Shown: positions 42,455-52,597, numbered from the stretch's first letter. The stretch is DNA of 64,000 nt from JAXGYX01 sp040772065 (GCA_040772065.1 JAXGYX010000001.1:1240001-1304000), one strand, 5' to 3'. Numbers and translations are program-made. Notes: generated by a model not told the origin, from the sequence alone.

Positions 42455-44214
42455 CACAGCCCACCTCTTCTAAACTGCGCCGCTTCTGCGATGTGGCGGG
42501 TGGCGACTTTTTCCTCCTCATCCAAATCAGCCAATGTGCGCGCGACTTTTAGCAACTTCCGATAGGATCTCACGCTTAAGCGCAGCCGCTCAGCGTATCT
42601 CAACGAGGCGCGCACGCAGTGATCGTCCACCCGAAACAGTTGGGCAAGTTCTCCGCTCGTCACTATTGAGTTTAGCAGCGCCTTGCCGTTCAGCTCCCCA
42701 TTTCGTTCTCGTTGCAAGGCGCGGGCCTTCTCCACCCGCACTCTCATGCTCTGCGCGGTGATCAATTTTCCACTTTGCGCCACGTTGATCAGTTCAGCTG
42801 TCTCAACCCGCTGCATTTCCAACCAAATATCGATCCGGTCGGCAAAAGGTCCGGCGAATTTATGACGATAGGATTGGATCTCATGTTCCCTGCAGGTGCA
42901 GGGATTGTGAGCGCTTTGGTCCAGATAGTTGCCGCAAGGACAAGGGTTGGCGGCGCCCACCACCAAACAATTTGCCGGAAAAGTCGCCGCGTGGTTGTGC
43001 CTTCGTATGTAGACCTTCTTTTCTTCCAATGGTTGCCGCAAAGCGGCAAGAGATTTGTTTGAAAACTCATGCAGCTCGTCCAAAAACAGCAGGCCATTGT
43101 GAGCCAGCGACAATTCACCGGGTGCCGGAATTTTGCCACCGCCACACAGCGCGGGGATACCTGTGGAAAAATGAGGTGAGCGTACCGGTCGATCAAACTT
43201 TAAATGAGGCATCTCCAACAGCAGACCCGCCGCACTGTATACACGCATAATTTCAAGTCGTTCGAGATCATCAAGATCGGGCAACACACCACCCAAAAAT
43301 CCGGCGAGGCGTGTCTTGCCGCACCCCGCACTGCCGATCATCACAATGTGATGTTGACCGGCGGCCGCGGCGAGCAGCGCGCGCACCGTCATGGCTTGGC
43401 TCGGAATCTCGACGATATGAGAACTGACCTCCAGACAGCCGGGCAGCTTTGTCACTCCACCCGTGGCCTTGTCGCTCCGCTCTCCGCACTGAAATAAATT
43501 GGACAACTCTCCCGCTGTTTTCGATTCCAACGCCCGGATAACGGTCACCGCCTCCGAAAGTCGTTCCACACCGATAACCGAACAGGTCGAAATTTGGCAC
43601 TCGGGCACGTTCGCTGAGGGCAATATGACAAATTCATATCCGGCGGCGGCCAATTGCTCAACCCGAATCAGCGCGCCACGGACCGGCAACACATCGCCCT
43701 TTAATGAAAGTTCTCCAAACGCCGCCACTTTTCCGACCATCTCGGTTTTGTCCAACGCCGACAAGACAGCCAGCGCCAATGGCAGATCATAGCTCGACCC
43801 GTGTTTGACGACCCAGCCCGGTTGGAAATTCGCGATCACCGTTCCGGCGGGCAGGCGAAACCCGTAGTGTTTGAGCGCGCCGATCACCCGTCGCACCGCG
43901 TCTTTGCGAGACGTGTCGGCCAATCCGGCAACTTCAAAGCGCGGCATGCCGGGAAGGACCGAAACTTCAATATGCACAATCTCACTTTCAAGTCCGCTCA
44001 AACTGCCACACGCGACTCGGGCGTAGCACGTCCTATCCTTGTCCCTATATCCGCCGTTCCCACCGGGCACGCCCGTGATTGACACCACGCGCCCGACCTG
44101 AATCCGCCTCGAGTCCGCCAAAGGCCGGACATCGGCCGCTTCTTCAACTTGAACAGCGGAAGGGCGAGCGGACGAATTGTTCTCGCTGAAACGTTGACCG
44201 TGTGTCAGCCTCAT
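42454..44214 (-). CDS. comM: YifB/ComM-family magnesium-chelatase-like AAA protein
   Basis: A 586-residue protein from the ATG at 44214, eight bases after GAGGAGG. The Lon-like N-domain begins at CYARVACGSLSGLE; the AAA core has Walker A GSAGCGKT, Walker B LLFLDELHEF, and a Mg-chelatase C-domain with the zinc-like ANPCPCGNY...CTC segment. ComM is a helicase for branch migration in transformation. Unlike other family members, which start almost at the YAKV motif, this one has about 60 extra N-terminal hydrophilic residues. Confidence 0.92.
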   Translation of the reverse strand: MRLTHGQRFSENNSSARPSAVQVEEAADVRPLADSRRIQVGRVVSITGVPGGNGGYRDKDRTCYARVACGSLSGLESEIVHIEVSVLPGMPRFEVAGLADTSRKDAVRRVIGALKHYGFRLPAGTVIANFQPGWVVKHGSSYDLPLALAVLSALDKTEMVGKVAAFGELSLKGDVLPVRGALIRVEQLAAAGYEFVILPSANVPECQISTCSVIGVERLSEAVTVIRALESKTAGELSNLFQCGERSDKATGGVTKLPGCLEVSSHIVEIPSQAMTVRALLAAAAGQHHIVMIGSAGCGKTRLAGFLGGVLPDLDDLERLEIMRVYSAAGLLLEMPHLKFDRPVRSPHFSTGIPALCGGGKIPAPGELSLAHNGLLFLDELHEFSNKSLAALRQPLEEKKVYIRRHNHAATFPANCLVVGAANPCPCGNYLDQSAHNPCTCREHEIQSYRHKFAGPFADRIDIWLEMQRVETAELINVAQSGKLITAQSMRVRVEKARALQRERNGELNGKALLNSIVTSGELAQLFRVDDHCVRASLRYAERLRLSVRSYRKLLKVARTLADLDEEEKVATRHIAEAAQFRRGGL

Positions 44215-44307
44215 CGCGACCGCCTCCTCTCTTCCCATCATTTTTACATCTTCCGTCGCGCGATCTGTTATGGTTTTTCAGCAAAATGCGACATTTTCCA
44301 AAAACGA

Positions 44308-44336
44308 TCGAAAAAGAGACCTCAACCTGTTAAAAT
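44308..44336 (+). promoter_or_regulatory. Promoter candidate for ychF
   Basis: TCGAAA (44308-44313), 17 bases, TAAAAT (44331-44336). The ychF ATG is 80 bases further on. Confidence 0.5.
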
Positions 44337-44415
44337 ATCGGCGCAGCTAAATGTAGCGTCCATAATAGAGGAGCTCACATATATAAACACGAGTAGGTAC
44401 ACGAGAGGCGAATTT

Positions 44416-45510
44416 ATGAAATTAGGAATTGTCGGACTGCCAAATGTTGGCAAAAGCACACTGTTCAACGCGATCACAAAAGCAGGCGCGGAATGCGCCA
44501 ACTATCCATACTGCACCATCGAACCAAATATCGGAGTGGTGTCTGTGCCGGACGAACGACTGGACAAGTTGACCGAAATGTACAATCCCAAGAAGCGGTC
44601 ACCGGCGATTGTGGAATTCGTCGACATTGCCGGTCTGATCTCGGGCGCCAGCAAGGGTGAAGGTTTGGGCAACAAGTTTCTCGCGAACATCCGCGAAGTG
44701 GACGCGATCCTACATGTCGTGCGTTGTTTCGACGACTCCAACATCATCCATGTGACCGGTTCGACCGACGCGCGCCGAGACATCGAGACGATCAATCTCG
44801 AGCTGATTTTTTCTGATATTGAATATTTGGAACGGCGCCTGGACAAACTGGAAAAAATGAGCAAAGGCGGTGACAAATCTTTCCTTCCACAAATCGCTTT
44901 ATACCAACGCATCATGTACACTTTGGAAAATGGGCAGTCCGCCCGCACGGTTGAGGTGTCGACAGCCGAACAGGAGTATACAAAGGATTTGAATCTTTTG
45001 TCAGCCAAACCAATTCTCTATCTCGCCAACATCGATGAGGACGAGATCGCCACTCCGGATGAAAACATCCATGTTCGTGCTGTAAAGGAGATCGCCTTGG
45101 CCGAAGGCGCGCAGGCGTTGGTGGTCAGCGCGCGAATCGAAGAAGAAATCGCCATGCTGGAAGACGAGGAACGGTTGGTTTTTTTGCAAGATTTGGGACT
45201 CAGCGAGTCGGGGTTGGATAAAATCATCAAGTCCAGCTACGCTCTTTTGGGGCTCATTTCATTTTTGACCGCGGGACCGGATGAGTGCCGCGCCTGGACC
45301 ATCACCAAAGGAACGAAGGCGCCACAGGCCGCCGGGAAGATCCATTCGGACTTCGAACGTGGTTTCATCCGCGCGGAAATCGTCTCTTATGAGGATTTGA
45401 CACAAAGTGGCGGGATGGCCGGCGCCAGAGAAAAAGGGCTGGTTCGTTCGGAAGGGAAAGAATATGTCGTGCAGGACGGCGATGTGATTTTATTTCGTTT
45501 CAATGTCTGA
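44416..45510 (+). CDS. ychF: Redox-regulated ATPase YchF
   Basis: A 364-residue Obg-family nucleotidase, the usual length. Walker A GLPNVGKST is at 6-14; the family's NxxE variant specificity motif reads NIDE, giving ATP rather than GTP preference. A coiled-coil and TGS domain follow (CRAWTITKGTKAPQAAGKIH). The start at 44416 is fixed by homology to the MKLGIVGLPN start. It is monocistronic, divergent from comM. Confidence 0.96.
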   Translation: MKLGIVGLPNVGKSTLFNAITKAGAECANYPYCTIEPNIGVVSVPDERLDKLTEMYNPKKRSPAIVEFVDIAGLISGASKGEGLGNKFLANIREVDAILHVVRCFDDSNIIHVTGSTDARRDIETINLELIFSDIEYLERRLDKLEKMSKGGDKSFLPQIALYQRIMYTLENGQSARTVEVSTAEQEYTKDLNLLSAKPILYLANIDEDEIATPDENIHVRAVKEIALAEGAQALVVSARIEEEIAMLEDEERLVFLQDLGLSESGLDKIIKSSYALLGLISFLTAGPDECRAWTITKGTKAPQAAGKIHSDFERGFIRAEIVSYEDLTQSGGMAGAREKGLVRSEGKEYVVQDGDVILFRFNV

Positions 45511-45559
45511 TCCACGTGAACCGATTTCTTTCGCGGTCGCGCGTTGGCGGAAATGGTCT

Positions 45560-45582
45560 GCGGCGCGAAGCCGCGATTTTTC
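45560..45582 (+). terminator. ychF terminator candidate
   Basis: GCGGC/GCCGC stem with a 5-base loop followed by GATTTTTC, 50 bases after the stop. Confidence 0.55.
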
Positions 45583-45692
45583 TTGTGATTTTCGGACGTG
45601 TCTCGCACGATTGATTTGCATTTTCGACTTATATTTCCGCTTAACTCGCCGGCCTATCTCGCCACCTTATCGCGCCGTCTTATCTCACAATC

Positions 45693-46307
45693 TTATCTCG
45701 CCGTCACAATGCCTCGAGGCTCCAACTCCTCGCGGACAAAAGCTGCCACCGCCTCCCGTAGCGCCGCCCTGCCGTCATTGTTGATCACTGTGCGGTGACC
45801 GAGCGTCTCATACTCATCTTGGGACATCTGCACCGAGATTCGCCGGCGCGCCTCATCCTCGGCCATGCCTCGCCGGATCAAACGGCCGACCCTCACCTCG
45901 TCATCCGCGCGAACCACGATGATGTAATCGCAGACGTCCAAAAATCCATTTTTCACCGGTATTGGCACATCCAGCACTACCGCCTTCGCGCCGCCTTTCT
46001 CCTCCTTGCGCAACGCCGTCTTCATCTCACTGATCACATTGGCGTGCACAATGGAACTCAATAGATCAATTTTATTCTTATCCCGAAACACAAGGTCCGC
46101 CATTTTCTTGCGATCGACGGCACCGTCCGCATCGATCATCTCATCACCAAAGGTCTCCCTAATTTGTTCGATCGCCACACCGCCGGCGGCCGTCGAACGG
46201 CGAGACAGTTCATCGGCATCGATCACCGACAGCCCCCGCTCAGACAACATCTCGGAAAGCGCTGACTTTCCGCTGCCGATTCCCCCAGTCACTCCTATAA
46301 CAAACAT
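45693..46307 (-). CDS. coaE: Dephospho-CoA kinase
   Basis: A 204-residue P-loop kinase performing the last step of coenzyme A synthesis. Walker A GGIGSGKS is at 9-16, IDADELSR is the substrate Asp segment, and LDVPIPVKNGF and RRGMAEDEARRRI form the lid region. It follows polA by 15 bases. The region just downstream of its stop has degenerate short repeats (TTATCTCGCC-like units, about 45650-45706) that overlap its last codons. Confidence 0.95.
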   Translation of the reverse strand: MFVIGVTGGIGSGKSALSEMLSERGLSVIDADELSRRSTAAGGVAIEQIRETFGDEMIDADGAVDRKKMADLVFRDKNKIDLLSSIVHANVISEMKTALRKEEKGGAKAVVLDVPIPVKNGFLDVCDYIIVVRADDEVRVGRLIRRGMAEDEARRRISVQMSQDEYETLGHRTVINNDGRAALREAVAAFVREELEPRGIVTAR

Positions 46308-46322
46308 ATAGATACACGCTCC

Positions 46323-48929
46323 TCACCGCACATCAAACCAGTTGGGACCCATACTCAAACTCACTTCCAAGGGTACCGACAGCCGCGCGGCGCCCCCCAT
46401 GCAGGCGCGTAGAATCTCACCCGCCTGTTCCACCTCTTCTTCAGGCACTTCCAAGATCAGCTCATCATGGACTTGCGAGATGATGCGCGCCCGCAGACCG
46501 GCAGCGGCCAACTCCCGGTCCACCTGAATCATGGCCAGACGCATGATGTCCGCAGCGGTACCCTGCACCGGCGAATTCATCGCGGCGCGCTCACCAAACA
46601 TCCGCACACTGTAATTTTTTGATTTCAGCTCCGGAATTGGGCGTCGCCTGCCGTAGAGCGTGTCGATATAACCCTGCTGTTTCGCCAACTCAATCAACTC
46701 ATCCAGATACACCCTCACTTCGGGATATTTGTCATAGTATCCGGCGATATATTGTTTGGCGTCCTTCACCGCGATGCCGAGGTCCTTGGCCAAACCAAAA
46801 TCACTAATCCCATATATGATGCTGAAGTTGACCGTCTTGGCTGCCGCCCGCATCTCCGACGTCACATCGGCAAGATCCACCCCAAACAAACCTGAGGCGG
46901 TCGCCTTATGAATGTCTTTGCGATCGCGAAACGCCGCGATCATGTTTTGATCTCCGGAAAGGTGGGCGAGCAGACGCAGTTCGATCTGCGAATAATCCGC
47001 GTCGATCAGAATATGTCCCTCCGACGCGACAAATGCTTTTCTAATCTCCCTGCCGCGCTCCAGACGGATCGGGATGTTTTGCAGATTCGGGTCGGACGAG
47101 CTCAACCGCCCCGTCGTCGTAAGATTTTGATTGAACGAACAATGGATGCGTCCGTCTTCTTTGATGTATCCGTTCAGCGCGTCCACAAAAGTGGATTTCA
47201 ACTTGGTCAACTGTCGGTATTCGACAATTTTCCCGATAATCGGATGAAACGGGCGCAGGCGTTCCATTTCATCGTTGTCGGTCGAAAATTGTTTGGTCGC
47301 GCTTTTTCGACCGGTCGGCAGGCCGAGCTCCTCGTATAAAATCACCCCAAGTTGTTTGGGAGAATTGATGTTGAATTCATGACCGCTGAGCGCGAAGATT
47401 TCCTCCTCCAACGAGCTGATGTCCTCAGCGAATTGAATCGCCAGCTCATCCAAGACTACATGGTCCACCGGAAAACCGGCGTGCTCCATGCGCCCAACGA
47501 CCACCGCGAGCGGCATGTCCATCTCATACGCCAGTTTATTCAAACCGCGCTCCCCGATCAACTGACGCTGCCGTTCACTGAGCTCGCGCAGGGCCCGCAG
47601 CGTCTCGGCAGGTCCCGCCAGATCGGTCAACTCACCCATCTCCTGGTTGTAAAGCATGGACAAAGTGGTGTTCGCGCCTTGAAGCTGGTTGAGCACATAG
47701 GCTGCCGAACAGACATCAAAAGGAGGATTGCGCAGTCTTCCATCGAACATTCGGAACCAGTTTTTGAGATCATAGCCCACCAGTTCGAGGTTCAACTCAC
47801 ACAGGACGGCGAACACGTCGGCGATCTCTTGAGGCGTGTCCAGCACAAACGCCCTTCCATCCTCCAACCCAAGACTCATCCGCGCCGGTTCGTCCTCCGG
47901 TGTTCTTTCGACATCCAAGAAGACAAGGGGTTTGCTGTCCGCCTGTCCTTCTTCCTTTAAAAGGTGGATTAATGAGTTGGCACTGATTGGTTTGGGCTCA
48001 AATCCAGGTACCCGCTCCCCGGATGATTCATCAGCCCCCTCCAAGGATGTCGGCCTTAAATCGAATTTGCGTATAATCGAGTTCAATGAGTATTTTGCCA
48101 ACACTTCGTAGGCGCGGGTGTCGTTCAGATCGTCGGGCAACTTTGCGAAATCCGCCGAACGTTCGACCGGCGCGTCCAGCACGATGGTGGACAACTCACG
48201 CGAAAGTAGGGCGTTCTCTTTCGACTCCTCCATCTTTTTCTTTTGCGCGGGTTTCAGCTCATCCAGATTCGCGTAGATGTTCTCAAGGGACTTATACTTG
48301 CTGATCAACTGAATCGCGCCTTTCTCACCAATCCCCTTGACGCCCGGAATGTTGTCCGATGGGTCACCCATGATGGCCTTCACCTCGATCAGCTCACGTG
48401 GCGTCACCTGATATCGCTCAAAGACCGCCTCGACATCGTAGAGCTTCGCCGTCCCGCCCGCCTGGCGTCCTTCCGGCATGACCACCGTCACCCGGTCGCT
48501 GACCAATTGAAAGCTGTCCTTGTCCCCACTTAAAATATATACTTCAAAGCCTTCCTTTTCGTATTGCTTGGACAATGTTCCCAAAAGGTCGTCCGCCTCG
48601 TAGCCGGCCAACTCGATTCTCGCCACATTCATTCCATCCAGGATCTCCTTGACAACCGGAAACTGCGCACTCAATTCTTCGGGCATCGGTTTGCGCTGAG
48701 CCTTGTACGCCTCAAATCGCCGATGGCGAAAGGTCGGCTCCGAACGATCGAACGCCACGCAAAGATGGGTCGGACTCAACAAGTTCATATAGCGAGCGCA
48801 AATATTCAAAAAAGTAAAGACAGCTCCGGTCGGCGTGTTGTCCGCCGCCGAGAAGCGGGCGTTGGGGCCCAGTCCGTAGTACGCCCGATGCATGATGCTG
48901 TGTCCATCAACCAATAGAATTTTATTCAT
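46323..48929 (-). CDS. polA: DNA polymerase I
   Basis: An 868-residue protein from the ATG at 48929; AAAGG is nine bases upstream. The 5'-nuclease domain is intact (VDGHSIMHRAYYG, LSGDKDSFQLV). The middle 3'-5' exonuclease-like domain keeps a DVE but lacks the downstream catalytic Asp of the second motif (YDLKNWF), so proofreading is probably lost, as in Bacillus-type Pol I. Polymerase motifs are DADYSQIELRLLAHLSGD (A), RAAAKTVNFSIIYG (B) and QVHDELILEV (C). It lies between the pseudouridine synthase gene and coaE. Confidence 0.96.
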   Translation of the reverse strand: MNKILLVDGHSIMHRAYYGLGPNARFSAADNTPTGAVFTFLNICARYMNLLSPTHLCVAFDRSEPTFRHRRFEAYKAQRKPMPEELSAQFPVVKEILDGMNVARIELAGYEADDLLGTLSKQYEKEGFEVYILSGDKDSFQLVSDRVTVVMPEGRQAGGTAKLYDVEAVFERYQVTPRELIEVKAIMGDPSDNIPGVKGIGEKGAIQLISKYKSLENIYANLDELKPAQKKKMEESKENALLSRELSTIVLDAPVERSADFAKLPDDLNDTRAYEVLAKYSLNSIIRKFDLRPTSLEGADESSGERVPGFEPKPISANSLIHLLKEEGQADSKPLVFLDVERTPEDEPARMSLGLEDGRAFVLDTPQEIADVFAVLCELNLELVGYDLKNWFRMFDGRLRNPPFDVCSAAYVLNQLQGANTTLSMLYNQEMGELTDLAGPAETLRALRELSERQRQLIGERGLNKLAYEMDMPLAVVVGRMEHAGFPVDHVVLDELAIQFAEDISSLEEEIFALSGHEFNINSPKQLGVILYEELGLPTGRKSATKQFSTDNDEMERLRPFHPIIGKIVEYRQLTKLKSTFVDALNGYIKEDGRIHCSFNQNLTTTGRLSSSDPNLQNIPIRLERGREIRKAFVASEGHILIDADYSQIELRLLAHLSGDQNMIAAFRDRKDIHKATASGLFGVDLADVTSEMRAAAKTVNFSIIYGISDFGLAKDLGIAVKDAKQYIAGYYDKYPEVRVYLDELIELAKQQGYIDTLYGRRRPIPELKSKNYSVRMFGERAAMNSPVQGTAADIMRLAMIQVDRELAAAGLRARIISQVHDELILEVPEEEVEQAGEILRACMGGAARLSVPLEVSLSMGPNWFDVR

Positions 48930-48934
48930 TATCC

Positions 48935-49726
48935 TCAACCTTTCTCACAATGGATATGCTGTTTTATCAGATCTTCAAATTGATCCCAAGGTGGCACATC
49001 CTCCAGCGGCGCCGTGATGTCCAGCCTTGTTTTTCTTGTCGGATGCCAAAATGAATAGCGATGCGCCAGCAAGGCGATCGGCTGTCCGTGCCTCGCCGTC
49101 TCGTTATATCTTTGATCACCCCAAATCGGGCAACCCGCCTCCGCCAGCTGCACACGGATCTGATGCGCCCTGCCGGTCTCAAGCTCGATTCGCAACAGCG
49201 AAAGTCCGCCTTCCCGGCTGGAGCCGATATGCTGATAGCGAAGCACCGCCATTCGGCCGCCGGCCGATTTTGAGGAAACCTGAACCCGATTGGCGGCGCG
49301 GTCTTTTTTCAATGCGTTTTTCAACACGCCGTTGGATTGTGGCGGTCGCCCGCTCACCACTGCCAGATATTCTTTTTCCACAGTGCGGGTGCGGATCTGC
49401 TCCGACAGTCTGGATGCGCTTTTGGACGTGCGGGCGAAAACCATCACGCCGCGGACAGGCTGATCCAGTCGGTGAACCAGACCGAGAAACACGTTTCCCG
49501 GCTTGTTGTATTTTTCTTTGATATAGGTCTTTAAAATTGTCAGCATATCCGGTTTTCCGGTGTGGTCTTGCTGTGACAGCACACCGGCCGGCTTGATCGC
49601 AGCAATCACCTGATTGTCTTCATACAAGATGACAATCGGATCGTTCAACCCGGGATACACGAAGACAAAGTGATCCTCATCCTCACCAATTGATTCATCA
49701 TTTTGTGGCTGATCTGGTAAAATCAT
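48935..49726 (-). CDS. RluA-family pseudouridine synthase
   Basis: A 263-residue enzyme from the ATG at 49726 (AGGAG seven bases upstream); the open frame extends further but without a ribosome site. The catalytic Asp is in GLVHRLDQPVRGVMVFA, followed by the family's KEYLAVVSG, GRAHQIRVQLAE and GDQRYN segments. It converts uridine to pseudouridine in rRNA or tRNA; the exact position is not predictable. It is the first gene of a group with polA and coaE, five bases before the polA ATG. Confidence 0.9.
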   Translation of the reverse strand: MILPDQPQNDESIGEDEDHFVFVYPGLNDPIVILYEDNQVIAAIKPAGVLSQQDHTGKPDMLTILKTYIKEKYNKPGNVFLGLVHRLDQPVRGVMVFARTSKSASRLSEQIRTRTVEKEYLAVVSGRPPQSNGVLKNALKKDRAANRVQVSSKSAGGRMAVLRYQHIGSSREGGLSLLRIELETGRAHQIRVQLAEAGCPIWGDQRYNETARHGQPIALLAHRYSFWHPTRKTRLDITAPLEDVPPWDQFEDLIKQHIHCEKG

Positions 49727-49850
49727 CAGAGCACTCCTAAACGTCCGCGCGCCGGTGACAAGACGCGCCGCGAATGAACAAGCTTTCATTATTATAGTTT
49801 GAGAACCCTCATCCTGCCAATGAACGGCTTAAGTTCCGCCAGCCGGATGG

Positions 49851-49889
49851 TTGGGACTGAGATGATTGGGACTGATTTTAATCTATAAT
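49851..49889 (+). promoter_or_regulatory. Direct repeat and -10 box before the two-component system
   Basis: TTGGGACTGA occurs at 49851-49860 and again at 49866-49875 (15-bp period). A consensus TATAAT lies at 49884-49889 with no good -35 box; the repeats occupy that place. This suits activation by a response regulator, perhaps the adjacent one. Confidence 0.55.
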
Positions 49890-49928
49890 ATTTGAAACCG
49901 ACAAATTTAGAGAAAAGAAGGTGATACC

Positions 49929-50609
49929 GTGGGCACGCATATATTGATCGTGGATGATGACGTGGTCGTCCACGAATCCATCGGCCTTTATCTGGACAAC
50001 GAACATTACACGCATAGCTCGGCCTACAACGGCCTGGATGTTGAGAAAATGATCGAGCTCGAAGACCCCGATCTCATTTTGCTGGACATCATGATGCCGG
50101 GCAAGTCCGGCACCGAAGTCTGTCGGGACATTCGCCGCACCAGCAATGTCCCTATCATCATGTTGACCGCCCGCGGCGAGGAGATCGACCGCATTTTGGG
50201 ACTTGAACTGGGCGCGGACGACTATATCGTCAAACCGTTCAGCCCCCGCGAGGTTGTGGCGCGCATCAAGGCCGTCCTGCGCCGCATCTCGGAGACGCCT
50301 CAACGAACCGGAAATCAGATCAGTTTTCCGGGGCTGGAGATTAATCTGGACAACTATCGCGTGAAAGTGGACGGTCAAGACATCGCCTTCACACCCAAAG
50401 AAGTCGAAATCTTGTATCTACTCGCCTCCCACCCCGGTCAGGTCATGGATCGCAGCCAAATTCTTTCCAAAGTCTGGGGCTATGATTATTTCGGCGACAC
50501 GCGCACCATTGACACCCACATCAAGCGCATCCGCCAGAAAATCGCCTCAAAAGAAGGTACCTACGCCTTGATCACCGTCTACGGAGTGGGCTACAAATTC
50601 GAGGCGTGA
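49929..50609 (+). CDS. OmpR/PhoB-family response regulator
   Basis: A 226-residue regulator starting at GTG 49929, with AGGTG six bases before. The receiver domain has the acidic pocket DDD at 9-11, phospho-acceptor D53 (LLDIMMPG), Thr in MLTARG and Lys in VKPFSPRE. The winged-helix DNA-binding domain occupies residues 130-226 (FTPKEVEILYLLASHPGQV, VWGYDYFGDTRTIDTHIKRI). The histidine kinase gene follows 40 bases later. The pair resembles PhoPR or WalRK; the signal is unknown. Confidence 0.93.
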   Translation: MGTHILIVDDDVVVHESIGLYLDNEHYTHSSAYNGLDVEKMIELEDPDLILLDIMMPGKSGTEVCRDIRRTSNVPIIMLTARGEEIDRILGLELGADDYIVKPFSPREVVARIKAVLRRISETPQRTGNQISFPGLEINLDNYRVKVDGQDIAFTPKEVEILYLLASHPGQVMDRSQILSKVWGYDYFGDTRTIDTHIKRIRQKIASKEGTYALITVYGVGYKFEA

Positions 50610-50649
50610 TTTTGAGATATAAGAAAGAAAGCGAGCACCACCTGCGACA

Positions 50650-52563
50650 ATGAGGAACAGCGTTTTTCTAAGACGTTTGATGACGATCGTCATCTTTTCC
50701 ATTTTGACCTCAGCGCTCCTGACGCTGATCGTCTATTCGGTGACCTCGAACTGGGTGTTTCGCAACGTGAGCGCAAACAACATGCGCAGTCGCGCGGCTT
50801 ATATTTCCAACCAAACCACTCGGTTCGTCCAGCAGGATATCACCGATCTGCGCTACAATGACATCCTTGTAACCGCGGGCGAGATGACAAACTCCTGTAT
50901 CGCGGTTTTTCTATACCGCGATCCGGTTGTCGTGATCAAAAAGAACGCGAACGAGGCGTTTACCGAAGACACTGTCAATGATGGATTGCGAGAGATGCTA
51001 TCCAGGCGGGAGGTCATTGAGAGCAGCAAGTCCATCGATTTCACCATACAAGCGGGCGAGGACAAGACCGATGTTTTGATCGTCGGCTTTCCCGTGGAGG
51101 TGACCGATATCTACAGCGACACCCGATCGATCGAGGCCGGCGTCTTCATCATGCAGTCCTTTGACGACATCGCCGCGGGCTACAGCAACTTAAATCTAGC
51201 GCTGATCTTATCTTCGAGCATCGCATTTTTGCTGATGATCTTCCCGGTTTTTAGGGTCGCCAATCATCTGGTCAAACCGATCAATCAAACTCGAGATGTC
51301 GCGCTGGCCATGTCAAACGGCAATTTCTCATTGCGCGCGGACGCTTCACAACAAGGAGAAGTAGGCGAATTGGCTCAGGCCATCAACAACCTGGCTTCCG
51401 ACCTCGACCGCACGGTTGGCGCCTTGATGTCCGAAAAAAATCGCCTGCAGCAAATTTTGGATGGATTGAATGAGGGAATCTTAGCCATAGACGAACACGA
51501 TCGTATCACTTTGCTGAATCCCGCCCTTTTCCGCCTACTGGGTTTCAACCGGCACAAACTGTCATCACACATCCGGCGAAGCGATGATGACGACGACCCG
51601 GAGTCACTCGAAGGAGGGCCGGAAGACAGCGGGACGGAGCCGATCATCGACCAACAGATCGATCTGAAAAGTGGCGCGCTAAGTGAACTCATCCCTGAGG
51701 TGTTGCTCAAAGACTTTGAACAGGTGCTGAGCCGTCAAAGCAGCCATCATCGTACAATTCAGATAAAGAACCGTGTTTTGTTTGTACAATACGAAGTTCT
51801 CAAGAACGCCAATGATGAGCGCGTAGGCGTCATGGGCCTGTTCAGAGACATTACAGAGAGTGAAAAACTGGAGCAAACAAGGCGCGACTATGTCGCCAAC
51901 ATTTCACACGAATTACGTACTCCGTTGACCGCCATGCGGGCGTTGATCGAACCTTTGCAGGATGGCATGGTCAAAAGTGATGAGGATCGACAGCGCTATT
52001 ACAGCATCATCCACAACGAAACCATTCGACTGACCCGGCTGATCGATGACATGCTGGAATTGTCCCGGATTCAAGCCGGCCAATTGCCGCTGGAGCGGGT
52101 CACGTTCCGGATTGACGAGGTTGTGGAATCAATTGAAAACAAATTTGGCGAGGTCGCTCTCAAAGCCGACATAGAATTGGACATATCCCCGGAGTTGAAC
52201 GAGCTCTCACCTTTGTTCTCCAACCCTGACCGACTGGAACAGGTATTGGTGATCTTGATCGACAACGCGTTGAAATTCACTCCGGCAAACGGCACCATCA
52301 GTATTTGGGGCAAGGAGCTTGCGGGGTCGGTGGAGATCTCTGTTCAAGATACCGGTGAAGGCATCTCGCAGGAGGACTGCGAGCACATCTTTGAACGTTT
52401 CTACAAGGTCGACAAAGCCCGTGGACGGTCCGGCACCGGGCTGGGGCTGTCCATCGCCTCGGAGATTGTCCGCCTGCTGGGTGGACAAATCAGTGTGCAT
52501 AGCGAACCGGGTGTCGGCTCTCGTTTTAGTTTCACAATCCCGACTCAGAGCCATGCGCCGTGA
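50650..52563 (+). CDS. Membrane sensor histidine kinase
   Basis: A 637-residue kinase. There are two transmembrane helices (about 12-32 and 178-198) around an extracellular sensor domain, then a HAMP domain, a PAS domain (about 265-400) with an acidic insert DDDDPESLEGGPEDS, and the HisKA motif NISHELRTPLTAMRAL. The ATPase domain has NALKFTPANG (N box), DTGEGIS (G1) and GTGLGLSIASEI (G2). No strong ribosome site is seen before the ATG, so coupling to the regulator gene is likely. Confidence 0.93.
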   Translation: MRNSVFLRRLMTIVIFSILTSALLTLIVYSVTSNWVFRNVSANNMRSRAAYISNQTTRFVQQDITDLRYNDILVTAGEMTNSCIAVFLYRDPVVVIKKNANEAFTEDTVNDGLREMLSRREVIESSKSIDFTIQAGEDKTDVLIVGFPVEVTDIYSDTRSIEAGVFIMQSFDDIAAGYSNLNLALILSSSIAFLLMIFPVFRVANHLVKPINQTRDVALAMSNGNFSLRADASQQGEVGELAQAINNLASDLDRTVGALMSEKNRLQQILDGLNEGILAIDEHDRITLLNPALFRLLGFNRHKLSSHIRRSDDDDDPESLEGGPEDSGTEPIIDQQIDLKSGALSELIPEVLLKDFEQVLSRQSSHHRTIQIKNRVLFVQYEVLKNANDERVGVMGLFRDITESEKLEQTRRDYVANISHELRTPLTAMRALIEPLQDGMVKSDEDRQRYYSIIHNETIRLTRLIDDMLELSRIQAGQLPLERVTFRIDEVVESIENKFGEVALKADIELDISPELNELSPLFSNPDRLEQVLVILIDNALKFTPANGTISIWGKELAGSVEISVQDTGEGISQEDCEHIFERFYKVDKARGRSGTGLGLSIASEIVRLLGGQISVHSEPGVGSRFSFTIPTQSHAP

Positions 52564-52597
52564 CGGATCATGGCCGAACAAGTCCGGACAGAGAAAA

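Noticed and set aside
45648..45706. Functional tandem repeat after ychF
   Set aside because: The TTATCTCGCC-like units are short and degenerate and run into the 3' end of coaE; probably chance or slippage.
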